This document shows, piece by piece, positions 33,304 to 42,872 of a stretch of DNA of 64,000 bases. The notes under the pieces are model-generated. The model made no database searches, was not told the origin of the DNA, and worked only from the letters and a program-made list of their open reading frames with translations. A program made the translations under genes and the position numbers. Location of the stretch: NCBI GenBank assembly GCA_964610025.1, contig CAZSTX010000001.1:124001-188000 (forward strand), read 5' to 3'. Origin of the DNA: UBA5266 sp964610025. Lineage in GTDB: Bacteria > Bacteroidota > Bacteroidia > Bacteroidales > WCHB1-69. Position 1 is the first letter of the stretch. Each line of letters opens with the position of its first letter.

Positions 33304-33992
33304 AAAATTTAGCCATTATTCCAGCAAGAGGTGGAAGTAAGCGTATTCCACAAAAAAACATTCGACTTTTTATGGAAAAGCCTATTTTGGCTTATTCAAT
33401 AGAAACAGCCTTAAAATCAGAATTATTTAGCGAAATAATGGTATCGACAGAGGAAGTAAAAATAGCTGATATAGCTTTGAAATATGGAGCTTCTGTCCCT
33501 TTTATGCGCTCAGATGCTACTGCTAACGATTATGCTGGATTAGCGCAAGTAGTTGAAGAAGTACTTGAAAATTATAAAAACAAAGGAATTCTATTTGATT
33601 TTGTTTGTTGCATTTTAGCAACAGCTCCTTTGTTACAAACTAAAGATTTGATTAATAGCTATCAACAGTTAGTCAATTCCGATTTTGACTCTTTATGCCC
33701 TGTTGTAGCTTTTTCATATCCCATTTTACGTTCACTAACAGTGTCGAATAATAAGAAAGTAGAAATGTATTTTCCTGAATATAAAAATACTCGTAGCCAA
33801 GATATACCTTCTTTTTACCATGATGCAGGAGTTTTTTACTGGAGTAGAATGGAAGCTTTTTTGAAGTACAAACGTTTCCTATCTTCCAATTGCATGGCAT
33901 ACGTTATGAATGAAATGGAAATACAAGATATTGATAATGATTTAGATTGGAAATTAGCAGAGTTGAAATATCAACTTTTAAAATCAGATTAA
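33300..33992 (+). CDS. pseF: Pseudaminate cytidylyltransferase (CMP-nonulosonate synthetase)
   Basis: The 230-residue protein is a nucleotidyltransferase: the N-terminal loop reads IIPARGGSKRIPQKNIRLFM (typical of CMP-sugar synthetases), followed by EIMVSTEEVKIADIALKYGA and CCILATAPLLQTKDL. PseF activates pseudaminic acid as CMP-Pse. Its start is GTG at 33300, overlapping the pseC stop. The short length and lack of a C-terminal phosphatase domain favour PseF over NeuA fusion forms. Neighbouring pseG and pseI support the assignment. Confidence 0.87.
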   Translation: MKNLAIIPARGGSKRIPQKNIRLFMEKPILAYSIETALKSELFSEIMVSTEEVKIADIALKYGASVPFMRSDATANDYAGLAQVVEEVLENYKNKGILFDFVCCILATAPLLQTKDLINSYQQLVNSDFDSLCPVVAFSYPILRSLTVSNNKKVEMYFPEYKNTRSQDIPSFYHDAGVFYWSRMEAFLKYKRFLSSNCMAYVMNEMEIQDIDNDLDWKLAELKYQLLKSD

Positions 33993-33997
33993 AAAAA

Positions 33998-35032
33998 ATG
34001 AAAAAGATAATTGTTCGTTGCAATACAGGTATTCAAATTGGCATAGGACATTTGGTGCGTTGCAGTAATTTGATGTCTGTTTTTAATGAATATCAAATTC
34101 ACTTTTTAATACAGAGTGATATTAAAAAACAAACTAATACAATAATAAAACGATATAATGCTAATTGGACAGTAGATTATATAGATAATAATTTAACTAA
34201 AGAAGCAGATTTAGCTATTCTTACAAAAAAAATAAAAGAACAGAATGCTATTTTAATACTAGACCATTATAAAGTTGATGAAAGCTATCAAATCAACCTT
34301 CATAATGAAGGTGTGCGTTGGCTACAATTCGATTCACATGCAAAACAAAAATTATATGCTCCTATCATATTACACGCTAGTCCGGGTGCAAGCAATAGTT
34401 TATATGCTCCTTTAATAAATACTACACATACAAAAGCTTTGTTAGGTATAAAATATATCATTCTGAATGAACAGTATCGTAAAATTTCAACGATGGTAAA
34501 AGTAAGAAGCTCGTTAAAAAAAGTAATGATATGTTTTGGTGGTGGCAATGATAACAAATTGATATTGAAATGTTTAAATAGCATTGATGCGGACTTATTA
34601 TCTTTGTTATCTTGGTATGTTGTTATAGGAGAACATACTCAAGAAAAAGAAAAAATTAAAAACATTACTAACAAATTACCTTCTATTAAATTGATAGAAA
34701 ATAAGTACGACTTGTCTTATTATCAATTAGATAGTGATTTAATAATCACTTCTCCCGGAACATTGAGTTACGAAGCAGCAGCCTTGGCACTACCTATGTT
34801 GTTAGTATCTACTAATGACAACCAATCTATTAATTTTAAAGGCTGGCAAGATATGGGAATAGCATTCAATATAGGAGAAAATCATAAAATTGAGAAAAAA
34901 CGCTTAAACAAATATTTAAGACAATTATTAAAAGAAAATAAAACACTTGAAAAAATGTCAAATATATCGTTTAATACAATTGATAATCAAGGTGTTTTTC
35001 GTGTAAAAAAAGAAATATTATCAATATTATGA
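33998..35032 (+). CDS. pseG: UDP-sugar hydrolase PseG
   Basis: The 344-residue protein is a GT-B-like hydrolase. IVRCNTGIQIGIGHLVRCSN contains the GIGH loop with the catalytic histidine, LILDHYKVDESYQ is the conserved Asp-His strand, and IITSPGTLSYEAAALALPML the nucleotide-binding segment. PseG releases UDP from UDP-2,4-diacetamido-altropyranose before condensation by PseI. I start it at the ATG at 33998 just after the pseF stop. A longer in-frame TTG start inside pseF would add 17 residues that do not match the family. It overlaps the next gene by four bases. Confidence 0.87.
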   Translation: MKKIIVRCNTGIQIGIGHLVRCSNLMSVFNEYQIHFLIQSDIKKQTNTIIKRYNANWTVDYIDNNLTKEADLAILTKKIKEQNAILILDHYKVDESYQINLHNEGVRWLQFDSHAKQKLYAPIILHASPGASNSLYAPLINTTHTKALLGIKYIILNEQYRKISTMVKVRSSLKKVMICFGGGNDNKLILKCLNSIDADLLSLLSWYVVIGEHTQEKEKIKNITNKLPSIKLIENKYDLSYYQLDSDLIITSPGTLSYEAAALALPMLLVSTNDNQSINFKGWQDMGIAFNIGENHKIEKKRLNKYLRQLLKENKTLEKMSNISFNTIDNQGVFRVKKEILSIL

Positions 35033-36135
35033 AACGTATTTTAATATTAGGAACTAACGCCGGGCAAGCAGATATTATTGATTACCTAAAAACTACAGGT
35101 TGGGAAGTACATGCTTGCGCATATAAACGAGAAGGACCTGGGTGCAATCTCGCACATTATTTCCATTTAGTTGATACTTTAGATGTTAAAGCAGTAGCAT
35201 CATTAGCCGAAAAAATTGATGCTCAATTGCTATATTCAGTTTCTTCTGACTCGGCAATAAAAACAGTAACCAAAGTATCAGAAATATTAGGATTGCCTCA
35301 TTTTATTAATTCGGAAATCATTGAATTATTTGATAAAAAAGAATTATTACGTCAATTTTTAAATGAAAATAACATTTGTAAAGTAGCCTATGCATCTTTT
35401 ACTGCTAATACTGACATAAATACGTGGATACACTTCCCTTGCGTAGTAAAGCCTTCTGATTCACAAGGGCAAAGAGGTGTGCAATTAATTGAAAACAAAG
35501 AAGATTTTGCTAATGCTATTGCTTTAGCTATTAAAGAATCGAAATCAGGGAAAGCTATAGTGGAAGAATATTTTTATGGTGTTGAAATGTCTTCTAATGT
35601 AGTTGTGCAAAACAGAAAACTAATAGTTAATGAATTTACAGAACGTTATGTTCATGGAAAACATTATTTTGGGTTACCAAAAGGACATGCTATACCAGTA
35701 AGAAATGTCGATTTAGTAACAATTAGTATGGCAAAACAGATGATTGAAAAAATGGTAAGCACTTTGGAAATAGAAAATGCAATTTTGTATATACAAATGG
35801 TGGCTACCTCTCAAGGACCTAAAATTATAGAAGTTGCTCCGCGTTTAGATGGCTGTCATATTTGGCGCTTAATAAGTTTTGCAAAATCATATGATTTAAG
35901 AGCTTATGCTATCGATTTATTATTGAATAAGCAAGTAATACATAAAGAAATAAACGAAGGAGCTTATACGCTTTATTTTAATCAATTGCCTGCTAACAAA
36001 AACTTTAATCGTGAAGAATTTAAAATAAAAAACAATAAAATAGTTTTTGAAGAATACAGATACAAGAATGGAGATAAAATCATACCCATTAACGGAAAAT
36101 TAGAAGTGGTAGGTTATTATATAATTAAAGAATAA
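35029..36135 (+). CDS. ATP-grasp ligase in the pseudaminate operon
   Basis: The 368-residue protein has an N-terminal Rossmann-like domain (RILILGTNAGQADIIDYLK) and an ATP-grasp domain (about 105-300). Nucleotide and metal contacts are visible in HFPCVVKPSDSQGQRGVQLI, KAIVEEYFYGVEMSSNVVVQ and KIIEVAPRLDGCHIWRL. Family members join a carboxylate to an amine through an acyl phosphate. It stands where pseH, the GNAT acetyltransferase, often stands, between pseG and pseI, with overlaps or one-base gaps on both sides. It may attach an amino acid or another acid to an amino group of the sugar. The substrate is an inference. Confidence 0.75.
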   Translation: MKRILILGTNAGQADIIDYLKTTGWEVHACAYKREGPGCNLAHYFHLVDTLDVKAVASLAEKIDAQLLYSVSSDSAIKTVTKVSEILGLPHFINSEIIELFDKKELLRQFLNENNICKVAYASFTANTDINTWIHFPCVVKPSDSQGQRGVQLIENKEDFANAIALAIKESKSGKAIVEEYFYGVEMSSNVVVQNRKLIVNEFTERYVHGKHYFGLPKGHAIPVRNVDLVTISMAKQMIEKMVSTLEIENAILYIQMVATSQGPKIIEVAPRLDGCHIWRLISFAKSYDLRAYAIDLLLNKQVIHKEINEGAYTLYFNQLPANKNFNREEFKIKNNKIVFEEYRYKNGDKIIPINGKLEVVGYYIIKE

Positions 36136-36136
36136 A

Positions 36137-37048
36137 ATGAAAATAGCAATCACAGGAGCCACAGGATTTCTAGGTAAATATTTAGTTAATCATTTATATT
36201 ATTTAGGTTATGATATTCGTATTTTAGCACGTCAAGAAGAGCAAGCAGCTACATGTTTTGATTTTAAAGCAGATATTTTTATAACCGATTATTCTTATGA
36301 AAGTTTATTAAAAGGATTATCGTCTTGTAATACAATCATTCATATGGCAGCACAAACAATGCAACGCAGTACGCATCCATTAAAGATTACTGATTTTTAT
36401 GCAGTTAATGTTGAAATAACAGAAAACATTTTACGTGCTGCTAATAATTGTGAAATAAAAAAAATATGCAATATTTCTTCCAATAGTGTTTATTCAGCTG
36501 CCAATCAAATCCCATTTAAAGAAAGCGAGCAAGCTATTCCTGCTAACGTTTATGGTTTAAGTAAATTATTTTCTGAAAAAATAGGAGAATATTATGCTTT
36601 TCATAATCAAATAAATGTCATATCATTACGTTTAGCTCGTTTGTTTGGACATGGCGAAAGAGAAACAGTAGTTTTTACAAAATATATTCAGCAATCACTT
36701 CTTAAAAATACGCTTGAAATATGGGGAAGGGGAGAAACATTAATAGAATATTTATATGTTAAAGACGCAGTTATAGCCATAGAACAAGTAATAAAAAAAG
36801 AAATAAAAAGTGGAATTTATAATGTAGGAGTAAATCAAAGCTATAGCATAAAAGAAATAGCTTATTTAATTGCGGATATTTTTGATAACAAAGATAATAT
36901 TATATTTTTAGAAGATAAAAAAGAAAGTGTTTATCATATTTTAATGGATCCCAATGCATTTTATCAAGCTGTTCATTGGCAGAGCCAATGGTCATTGAAA
37001 GAAGCTATTGAGGATATAAAAAAAATCTATTATAAGCATGGAAAATAA
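36137..37048 (+). CDS. NAD-dependent sugar epimerase/dehydratase (extended SDR)
   Basis: The 303-residue protein has the SDR nucleotide loop GATGFLG (7-13) and the active-site pair Tyr139-x3-Lys143 (YGLSK) with the preceding serine block ISSNSVYS. This makes it a WcaG-like epimerase, reductase or dehydratase acting on a nucleotide sugar. It lacks the SFGKKY-type N terminus of PseB, so I do not call it PseB, but it could supply the 4-keto intermediate or modify the finished sugar. It overlaps pseI by 11 bases. Confidence 0.8.
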   Translation: MKIAITGATGFLGKYLVNHLYYLGYDIRILARQEEQAATCFDFKADIFITDYSYESLLKGLSSCNTIIHMAAQTMQRSTHPLKITDFYAVNVEITENILRAANNCEIKKICNISSNSVYSAANQIPFKESEQAIPANVYGLSKLFSEKIGEYYAFHNQINVISLRLARLFGHGERETVVFTKYIQQSLLKNTLEIWGRGETLIEYLYVKDAVIAIEQVIKKEIKSGIYNVGVNQSYSIKEIAYLIADIFDNKDNIIFLEDKKESVYHILMDPNAFYQAVHWQSQWSLKEAIEDIKKIYYKHGK

Positions 37049-38045
37049 AACTTTTATTATAGCTGAATTATCAGCCAATCATCAACATGATTTTGATTTG
37101 ACTATCAAAACTATAGAAGCAATGGCAGCATCGGGTGCGAATGCTGTTAAAGTACAAACATATCGTCCAGATTCGCTTACAATGGACATAGATAATATTT
37201 ATTTTGGGACTAAACAATCGGGAACATGGAAGGGAATTCGTCCTTATGATTTGTATAAAGCTGCTGCAATGCCTTATGAATGGCAACCAAAATTAAAGCA
37301 AATAGCCGAAAAGTTAGGTATGCATTTTTTTTCAACTCCTTTTGATTTTGAAGCTGTTGATTTTTTGGAAAAAATGCAAGTACCTATGTATAAAATAGCA
37401 TCTTTTGAAATCAACGATATTCCTCTTATTCGTTATATTGCTAGCAAAAGCAAGCCTATTATTATTTCAACAGGCGTTGGCGATGAAAACGACATTAATT
37501 TAGCATTAGAGACCTGCTATAAGACAAATAATTATGACGTATCTTTATTGAAATGCACATCTGAATATCCTGCCACTATCGAACAAGCTAATTTATCTAC
37601 AATTACCGATATGCAACAAAGATTTAAAGTAAAAATTGGAGTTTCTGACCACACTATAGGCGAAATTGTACCTATGGTTGCAGTAAGTTTAGGCGCTGTT
37701 ATTGTTGAAAAGCATTTTATTCTTTCGCGATCAATGGGAGGACCTGATGCTAGTTTTTCGACAGAACCACATGAGTTTAAAAAAATGGTAAATGCTATAC
37801 GAGAAGTTGAAAAATCTTTAGGAAAAATAAGCTATACAGTTTCCGAAAACGATAAATCTAAAAGAAGGTCGTTGTTTATTGTAAAAGATATAGCAATTGG
37901 CGAAAAAGCAACAACTAAAAATATACGCTCGTTGCGTTCAGGAGCTGGATTGCCACCTATTTATTTTGACGAAATATTAGGAATGAAAGCCACAAAATAC
38001 CTAAAAAAAGGAAATCCTATTAATATTGACGATTTTACTAAATAA
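37038..38045 (+). CDS. pseI: Pseudaminic acid synthase PseI (NeuB family)
   Basis: The 335-residue protein has a TIM-barrel synthase domain (about 1-265) and a SAF antifreeze-like domain at the end. Landmarks are IIAELSANHQHDFDLTIKTI, GTWKGIRPYDLYKAAAMPYE, FFSTPFDFEAVDFLE, KIGVSDHTIGEIVPMVAVSL and VIVEKHFILSRSMGGPDASF. The WKG...LYDLYKEA-like stretch is typical of PseI rather than NeuB or LegI. It condenses the free 6-deoxy amino sugar with phosphoenolpyruvate. It is tightly coupled to its neighbours (11-base overlap before, three bases after). Confidence 0.9.
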   Translation: MENKTFIIAELSANHQHDFDLTIKTIEAMAASGANAVKVQTYRPDSLTMDIDNIYFGTKQSGTWKGIRPYDLYKAAAMPYEWQPKLKQIAEKLGMHFFSTPFDFEAVDFLEKMQVPMYKIASFEINDIPLIRYIASKSKPIIISTGVGDENDINLALETCYKTNNYDVSLLKCTSEYPATIEQANLSTITDMQQRFKVKIGVSDHTIGEIVPMVAVSLGAVIVEKHFILSRSMGGPDASFSTEPHEFKKMVNAIREVEKSLGKISYTVSENDKSKRRSLFIVKDIAIGEKATTKNIRSLRSGAGLPPIYFDEILGMKATKYLKKGNPINIDDFTK

Positions 38046-38048
38046 AAC

Positions 38049-39338
38049 ATGAGTAATATAAATATAAGTACATATCAATTTGCTGCTATTTCAACTGCTA
38101 TTTGGGGGTTTACTTCTATGAATCCATTTTATTTATGGTTTTCCTTAGCTACTTTCTTATATTTAATACCATTTACTTTAGTAGTTATTTCAACTATATT
38201 TTTGATTAGATATAATAATTTAGTAATCAGTAAGGAACGATTAGTTTTTGCTATTTCTACTTTATTTTTCGTTTTAATATTGATGCTACATGCAGGATTT
38301 GTTAAAATGGGTGTAATATTATTGAAATACTTGCCTTTATTACTGCTTATTTTTTATCCTAATAAAGTGTTATATACTACATTTAGATATTTTAAAATCA
38401 TTATTTTATTTTTTGCTTTTTTTTCTATTTTGATTTTCATTACTTTATTGTTAAATCTTAATGATTCTATCCCTTATATTGAAATAGAAGGCATGTCGAA
38501 TATACATCGTATTTCGGGTGTAAACCTACACATACATGGCTTTATTGTCAGTATTTTTAACACCAACACTTCTGAATATTTGTTAAGGGCCTGTGGTCCA
38601 TTACAAGAACCAGGTCATTTTGCTATTGTCATTGGAATAGTAATGTTTATAGACCGTATGTTAGCCAATAGAATAAATTTTATCTTATTGATATGTGGTA
38701 TTTTAACTTTTTCTCCCGCCTTTGTTATTATATTTGTTATAAGCGAAATTTATCATTTTGTAATGAATAGGAAAAATAAACAAATTAAAACAACTAAAAG
38801 AAATAATAAAATAAAAATTGCAAGTGCTTCTATAGCTATTGTTTTAATAACTTCAATTATAGTTTTAAATCATAATTTAAGAGAAAAAGTATGGTATATG
38901 CTTTATGAACGAAATCTAGAAAAAACATTATCCACTTTATTTGTTGAAAAATCGGTAGAAGAAGGATTAAATGAAAGAATTAATAGTTCTGGAATGGCTT
39001 ATTTTGAACAATTTAAAACATCTCCTAAAATATGGTTTGGCGACGAAAATTGGGAAAGTGGAGGAGTGGTATTGTCTGATTATCGGGGGATGCTTGCTAG
39101 GATTGGCATTGTAGGATTATTTTTCTCTTTAATATCTTCGATATCATCATTATTACGTGCAAGCATTAAACAGTCTGCCTTTATACTTCCTATTATTGCA
39201 ATCATTTATCTGCATAGAGCATGGATGTTTTTATCGCCTTATATCGTATTCTTATTTTTTATTGCTATTGGTGCTTGTATTTATAAATTTAATAAAAAAG
39301 AAGAAAATAAAGAGTTATTAGTCAATGAAAATACTTGA
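38049..39338 (+). CDS. O-antigen/capsule polymerase, Wzy-like membrane protein
   Basis: The 429-residue protein has about eleven hydrophobic segments and a large loop (about 280-350) between the last two groups of helices, as in Wzy polymerases and O-antigen ligases. There is little sequence conservation in this family, so the call rests on topology, on the loop with GEWGEEGL-like acidic and glycine residues (KSVEEGLNERINSSGMAYFE) and on position before the flippase. It overlaps the next gene by 14 bases. WaaL-type ligase is the alternative. Confidence 0.65.
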   Translation: MSNINISTYQFAAISTAIWGFTSMNPFYLWFSLATFLYLIPFTLVVISTIFLIRYNNLVISKERLVFAISTLFFVLILMLHAGFVKMGVILLKYLPLLLLIFYPNKVLYTTFRYFKIIILFFAFFSILIFITLLLNLNDSIPYIEIEGMSNIHRISGVNLHIHGFIVSIFNTNTSEYLLRACGPLQEPGHFAIVIGIVMFIDRMLANRINFILLICGILTFSPAFVIIFVISEIYHFVMNRKNKQIKTTKRNNKIKIASASIAIVLITSIIVLNHNLREKVWYMLYERNLEKTLSTLFVEKSVEEGLNERINSSGMAYFEQFKTSPKIWFGDENWESGGVVLSDYRGMLARIGIVGLFFSLISSISSLLRASIKQSAFILPIIAIIYLHRAWMFLSPYIVFLFFIAIGACIYKFNKKEENKELLVNENT

Positions 39339-40785
39339 TAATATAAAACATATATTCACAAATAAAGTCGTATTATATCTTTTTACAAGATATTTTACTT
39401 TCTTTTTGCAATTTGTAAGTTCATTGTATATAGCGATAAAATTAGGTCCTTATTATTTTGGAGTATGGGGATTTATTCTTATGTTAATCAATTATTTTCA
39501 AATAATTAATTTAGGAATTCCTTATTCTTCTACCGTTTTGTTAGTGCAACATAAAAATGATAAGGAAAAATCGCTCAATTTTGAAAAATCATCTTTTTCC
39601 CTTGTTATAATTTTAGATGTTTTTATTTTGTTATTAGCCATTTATTATTACTTTTTTGGTATTGCAGCATTTGAAAAATACGAAATAGGCAATTTGTTTT
39701 ACCTTGTGTGTTTCATTGCAATAATTTCTCATTTCAATTATTTATTTACAAGCATTTTTAGAGTCAAAAAGAAATTGTTTGAAGTTGCTTTTTTTCAATC
39801 TTCGATAGTGTTGCTTGTATTTATAGCTATGTTTTTTTCTCATTCAAAATCACTTTTATTTTTATTGTTAATAGCTTATATATTAGCTCATATATTGTCT
39901 CTTATTGTTTTTATAAAAGGAAAACAATGTAGTTTTAAAGGAAAAATAACATTAATGGATATGCAAATTGTCTTGAAAAAAGGCTTACTGTTGTTTGTTT
40001 ATAATTTTTGTTTTTTTATGATAATTCTTTCTACTAGAACTATTGTTAGTGCTTACTACCCAGTAGATAAATTCGGTTTTTTTGTCTTTGCCTACACGCT
40101 TTCTCATGCAATATTATTATTGTTAGAAGCTTTTTCTTACCTTATTTTTCCAAAAGTAATAGACAAATTTAATGATAGCGATGAAGTGAAAATTAATGCT
40201 ACCATTCAGATGTTAAGAATTAATTATGTGTCGTTAGCTCATGGGTTAATGTATTTTGCTCTCATTTTCTTCCCTATTTTATTGTATTTTATGCCAAAAT
40301 ACGAAGAAGCACTATTAATTATTAATCTAATGGCTTTAACCTTATTACTTTATTCCAATTCGTATGGATACAACTCTTTATTAATGGCACGTAATCGCGA
40401 AAAAATAATTGCATTAAATTCAGCATTTGTTTTGGGGTTAAACATTGCAATAGCATTGATTTTAGTACTATTATTTAAAATTAGCTACGAATATGTTGCT
40501 ATAGCTACTATGTTGAGTTATTTTGTATATGCTTATTTATGTGTTTATTTTGGAAAAAAAGAATTAAAACAATCGACAAATATATTTATCATCTTTGAAG
40601 AATCATTTCCATTACGTCTTTTATTGCCATTTTTAGTTGCTTTACTAATAACTCTAACACATAATAAATATTTATTATTTTTACCTTTTATAATTTATCT
40701 ATTATTTAACCAAACAACAATTAAAGGTATCTATCTGTCGTTTAAAAAAGTTTTAACCAATTCAAATATAATTGATGTCGAATAA
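39325..40785 (+). CDS. Wzx-like polysaccharide flippase (MATE/MOP superfamily)
   Basis: The 486-residue protein has about fourteen membrane segments. The start KVVLYLFTRYFTFFLQFVSS, KLGPYYFGVWGFILMLINYF and the later AYTLSHAILLLLEAFSYLIF match the polysaccharide-biosynthesis (MOP) flippase pattern. It would flip the undecaprenyl-linked repeat unit to the periplasm for the Wzy-like protein encoded just before it. The pairing of these two genes is usual in O-antigen and capsule loci. Confidence 0.82.
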   Translation: MKILDNIKHIFTNKVVLYLFTRYFTFFLQFVSSLYIAIKLGPYYFGVWGFILMLINYFQIINLGIPYSSTVLLVQHKNDKEKSLNFEKSSFSLVIILDVFILLLAIYYYFFGIAAFEKYEIGNLFYLVCFIAIISHFNYLFTSIFRVKKKLFEVAFFQSSIVLLVFIAMFFSHSKSLLFLLLIAYILAHILSLIVFIKGKQCSFKGKITLMDMQIVLKKGLLLFVYNFCFFMIILSTRTIVSAYYPVDKFGFFVFAYTLSHAILLLLEAFSYLIFPKVIDKFNDSDEVKINATIQMLRINYVSLAHGLMYFALIFFPILLYFMPKYEEALLIINLMALTLLLYSNSYGYNSLLMARNREKIIALNSAFVLGLNIAIALILVLLFKISYEYVAIATMLSYFVYAYLCVYFGKKELKQSTNIFIIFEESFPLRLLLPFLVALLITLTHNKYLLFLPFIIYLLFNQTTIKGIYLSFKKVLTNSNIIDVE

Positions 40786-40793
40786 AAAATATT

Positions 40794-41645
40794 ATGAAAA
40801 AAATATGTAAATCAATATATGCATTTAATTATTTGCTTTTTAACACTTTGGTATCTATACTATCTGCAATTTTATTCAGTTCTTTATCTAAAGCAAATAA
40901 AATAAAAAAAATAGCTAAAAATAATCAAGTAAGCACTTGCTGTATTCTTGCCAATGGACCTTCATTACGCACAGTATTAGAAGAAAATCATTCGCAATTT
41001 TTAAATCAGGATTTGTTTGTAGTTAATTTTTTTGTAAATTCTGATTATTTTCAAATATTAAAACCAAAGTATTATGTGATAACAGACACTATCTTTTTCA
41101 AAGAAAATTATAGTGTAAATATTGCCAAACTACTCGAAGCCTTAAAAAATGTTGATTGGCATATTATTTTATGGATACCAACAGGAAGAGATAAAGCTCG
41201 ATTTGTTAGAGAAGTAAAAATCAATAAATTTATAGAAATCATGCACTATAATATGACGCCTATAAGAGCTTACAAACCAATAGAATACTTTATGTACAAA
41301 CATAATCTTGGAATGCCTGTCCCACATAATGTATCTAATACATGTATATTTTTAAGTCTTAATTTAAAATATAAAAACATAAAATTATACGGCGTGGATC
41401 ATTCATGGCTCAAAACACTCTATGTTAATGATAAAAACCTTGTTTGTTTTGAAGATAGCCATTTTTATAACAATAAAACTCTTAGTAGAGAAGGCGATAT
41501 TGGGACTTTGAGTTTTATATTATCTATGTACGCCATGACTTTTGATACGCATCTGCGTTTGCAAGATTATGCCGAACATTTGAATGTGGAAATTATAAAT
41601 TACACGAAAGGATCTTATATTGATGCTTATAAGCGTGCTAAATAA
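40794..41645 (+). CDS. DUF115/GT42-like protein, candidate nonulosonate transferase
   Basis: The 283-residue protein has a hydrophobic N-terminal segment (about 8-33) and then the loop CCILANGPSLRTVLEENHSQ (NGPSL), shared by DUF115/MptE-like proteins, motility-associated (Maf) transferases and GT42 sialyltransferases. Further stretches are LFVVNFFVNSDYF, VPHNVSNTCIFLSLNLKYKN and IKLYGVDHSWL, which parallel the SGIDFY-like region of GT42. It lies within the operon that makes CMP-pseudaminate, so it is a good candidate for the enzyme that transfers that sugar onto the repeat unit. The link is an inference. Confidence 0.55.
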   Translation: MKKICKSIYAFNYLLFNTLVSILSAILFSSLSKANKIKKIAKNNQVSTCCILANGPSLRTVLEENHSQFLNQDLFVVNFFVNSDYFQILKPKYYVITDTIFFKENYSVNIAKLLEALKNVDWHIILWIPTGRDKARFVREVKINKFIEIMHYNMTPIRAYKPIEYFMYKHNLGMPVPHNVSNTCIFLSLNLKYKNIKLYGVDHSWLKTLYVNDKNLVCFEDSHFYNNKTLSREGDIGTLSFILSMYAMTFDTHLRLQDYAEHLNVEIINYTKGSYIDAYKRAK

Positions 41646-41659
41646 CATATAAATTAAAA

Positions 41660-42868
41660 ATGAAAAAAAGGATTTTGTTGGTAACGCAATATTTTTATCC
41701 CGAAAATTTCAAAAGTAACGATATTGCTTTTGATATGAGTAAAAGAGGATATGATGTGCATGTATTGACAGGAATACCTAATTATCCTTTAGGTAAATAT
41801 TATAAAAATTATTCTTTATTTAAACGTAGAAAAGAAATAATAAATGGCGTTCACATTTGCCGTGCTGCTTTAATTCCTCGCGGAAAAGGAGGTGGATTTC
41901 GTTTATTACTTAATTATACATCTTGGGCATTTTTTGCTTCTTTTAGAGCTTTGTTTTTAGCCTTTATTCATCGTTATGACATTATAATTGTTCATGAACC
42001 ATCACCTATAACACAAGGAATACCTGCAATTATTGTAAAAAAAATACAGAAAATACCACTTTATTTTTGGGTTATGGATTTATGGCCAGAAAGTCTAATA
42101 TCGGCAGGTGGAATCAAAAATAAATGGATTTTAAATACTATTAATAGATTGGTTAAGTGGATATATAAAAATTCAGATAAACTTTTAATTACTTCTTTAG
42201 GATTTAAAAAGCCAATTTTATCGAAAGGAAATTTTGAAGATAAAATAGTTTATTTTCCCAATTGGGGAGAAGATGTTTTCTTGAATAAAAACGATATAAA
42301 AACACCTTCACTACCGCAAGGATTTATCGTTATGTTTGCAGGAAATATTGGTGAGGCACAAGATTTTAACTCCATTCTTCAAGCTGCTTTATTACTAAAA
42401 GAAAATAAAAATATACATTGGGTTATTCTTGGTGATGGACGAAAAAAAGCATATGCAGAAGCATTTATTAAGAAAAATAATTTAGCTACAACAATGCACT
42501 TAATGGGAAAATATCCTTTAGAAACTATGCCTAATTTTTTCGATAAAGCAGATGTGATGCTCGTTTCTTTAAAAGATGAATTAGTGTTTAATTTAACAGT
42601 TCCAGCTAAAATACAAGCTTATATGGCATCTAAAAAACCTATTGTTGCTATGCTCAATGGCGAAGGGCAGCAAATAATACGTGACGCTGATTGTGGTTTT
42701 TCAGTTCCGGCAAGCGATTATCACGCTTTGGGCAAATTAATAAAAGAAATTAGTAAAATAGATAAAAATATATTAAAAGAAAAAGGAGAAAATGGATATG
42801 CTTATTATCAGCTAAATTATACTAAAACTAAATGCTTAGATAACTTATGTAAACTTATTGAAAATTAA
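41660..42868 (+). CDS. Glycosyltransferase family 4 (WbuB-like)
   Basis: The 402-residue protein has the GT-B pattern of family 4. The N terminus reads ILLVTQYFYPENFKSNDIAF with GYDVHVLTGIPNYPLGKYY, as in WbuB and other LPS transferases. The donor site has VMFAGNIGEAQDFNSILQAA, VILGDGRKKAYAE and LKDELVFNLTVPAKIQAYMA with the conserved Glu/Ala spacing. WbuB-like enzymes usually transfer N-acetyl-fucosamine. It is followed by an SDR and a WbpL-like gene, a grouping seen in O-antigen loci. Confidence 0.87.
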   Translation: MKKRILLVTQYFYPENFKSNDIAFDMSKRGYDVHVLTGIPNYPLGKYYKNYSLFKRRKEIINGVHICRAALIPRGKGGGFRLLLNYTSWAFFASFRALFLAFIHRYDIIIVHEPSPITQGIPAIIVKKIQKIPLYFWVMDLWPESLISAGGIKNKWILNTINRLVKWIYKNSDKLLITSLGFKKPILSKGNFEDKIVYFPNWGEDVFLNKNDIKTPSLPQGFIVMFAGNIGEAQDFNSILQAALLLKENKNIHWVILGDGRKKAYAEAFIKKNNLATTMHLMGKYPLETMPNFFDKADVMLVSLKDELVFNLTVPAKIQAYMASKKPIVAMLNGEGQQIIRDADCGFSVPASDYHALGKLIKEISKIDKNILKEKGENGYAYYQLNYTKTKCLDNLCKLIEN

Positions 42869-42872
42869 CAAA

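Noticed and set aside
36137..37048. SDR gene called as pseB
   Set aside because: The N terminus and length do not fit PseB; it is a generic extended SDR with a YGLSK active site.
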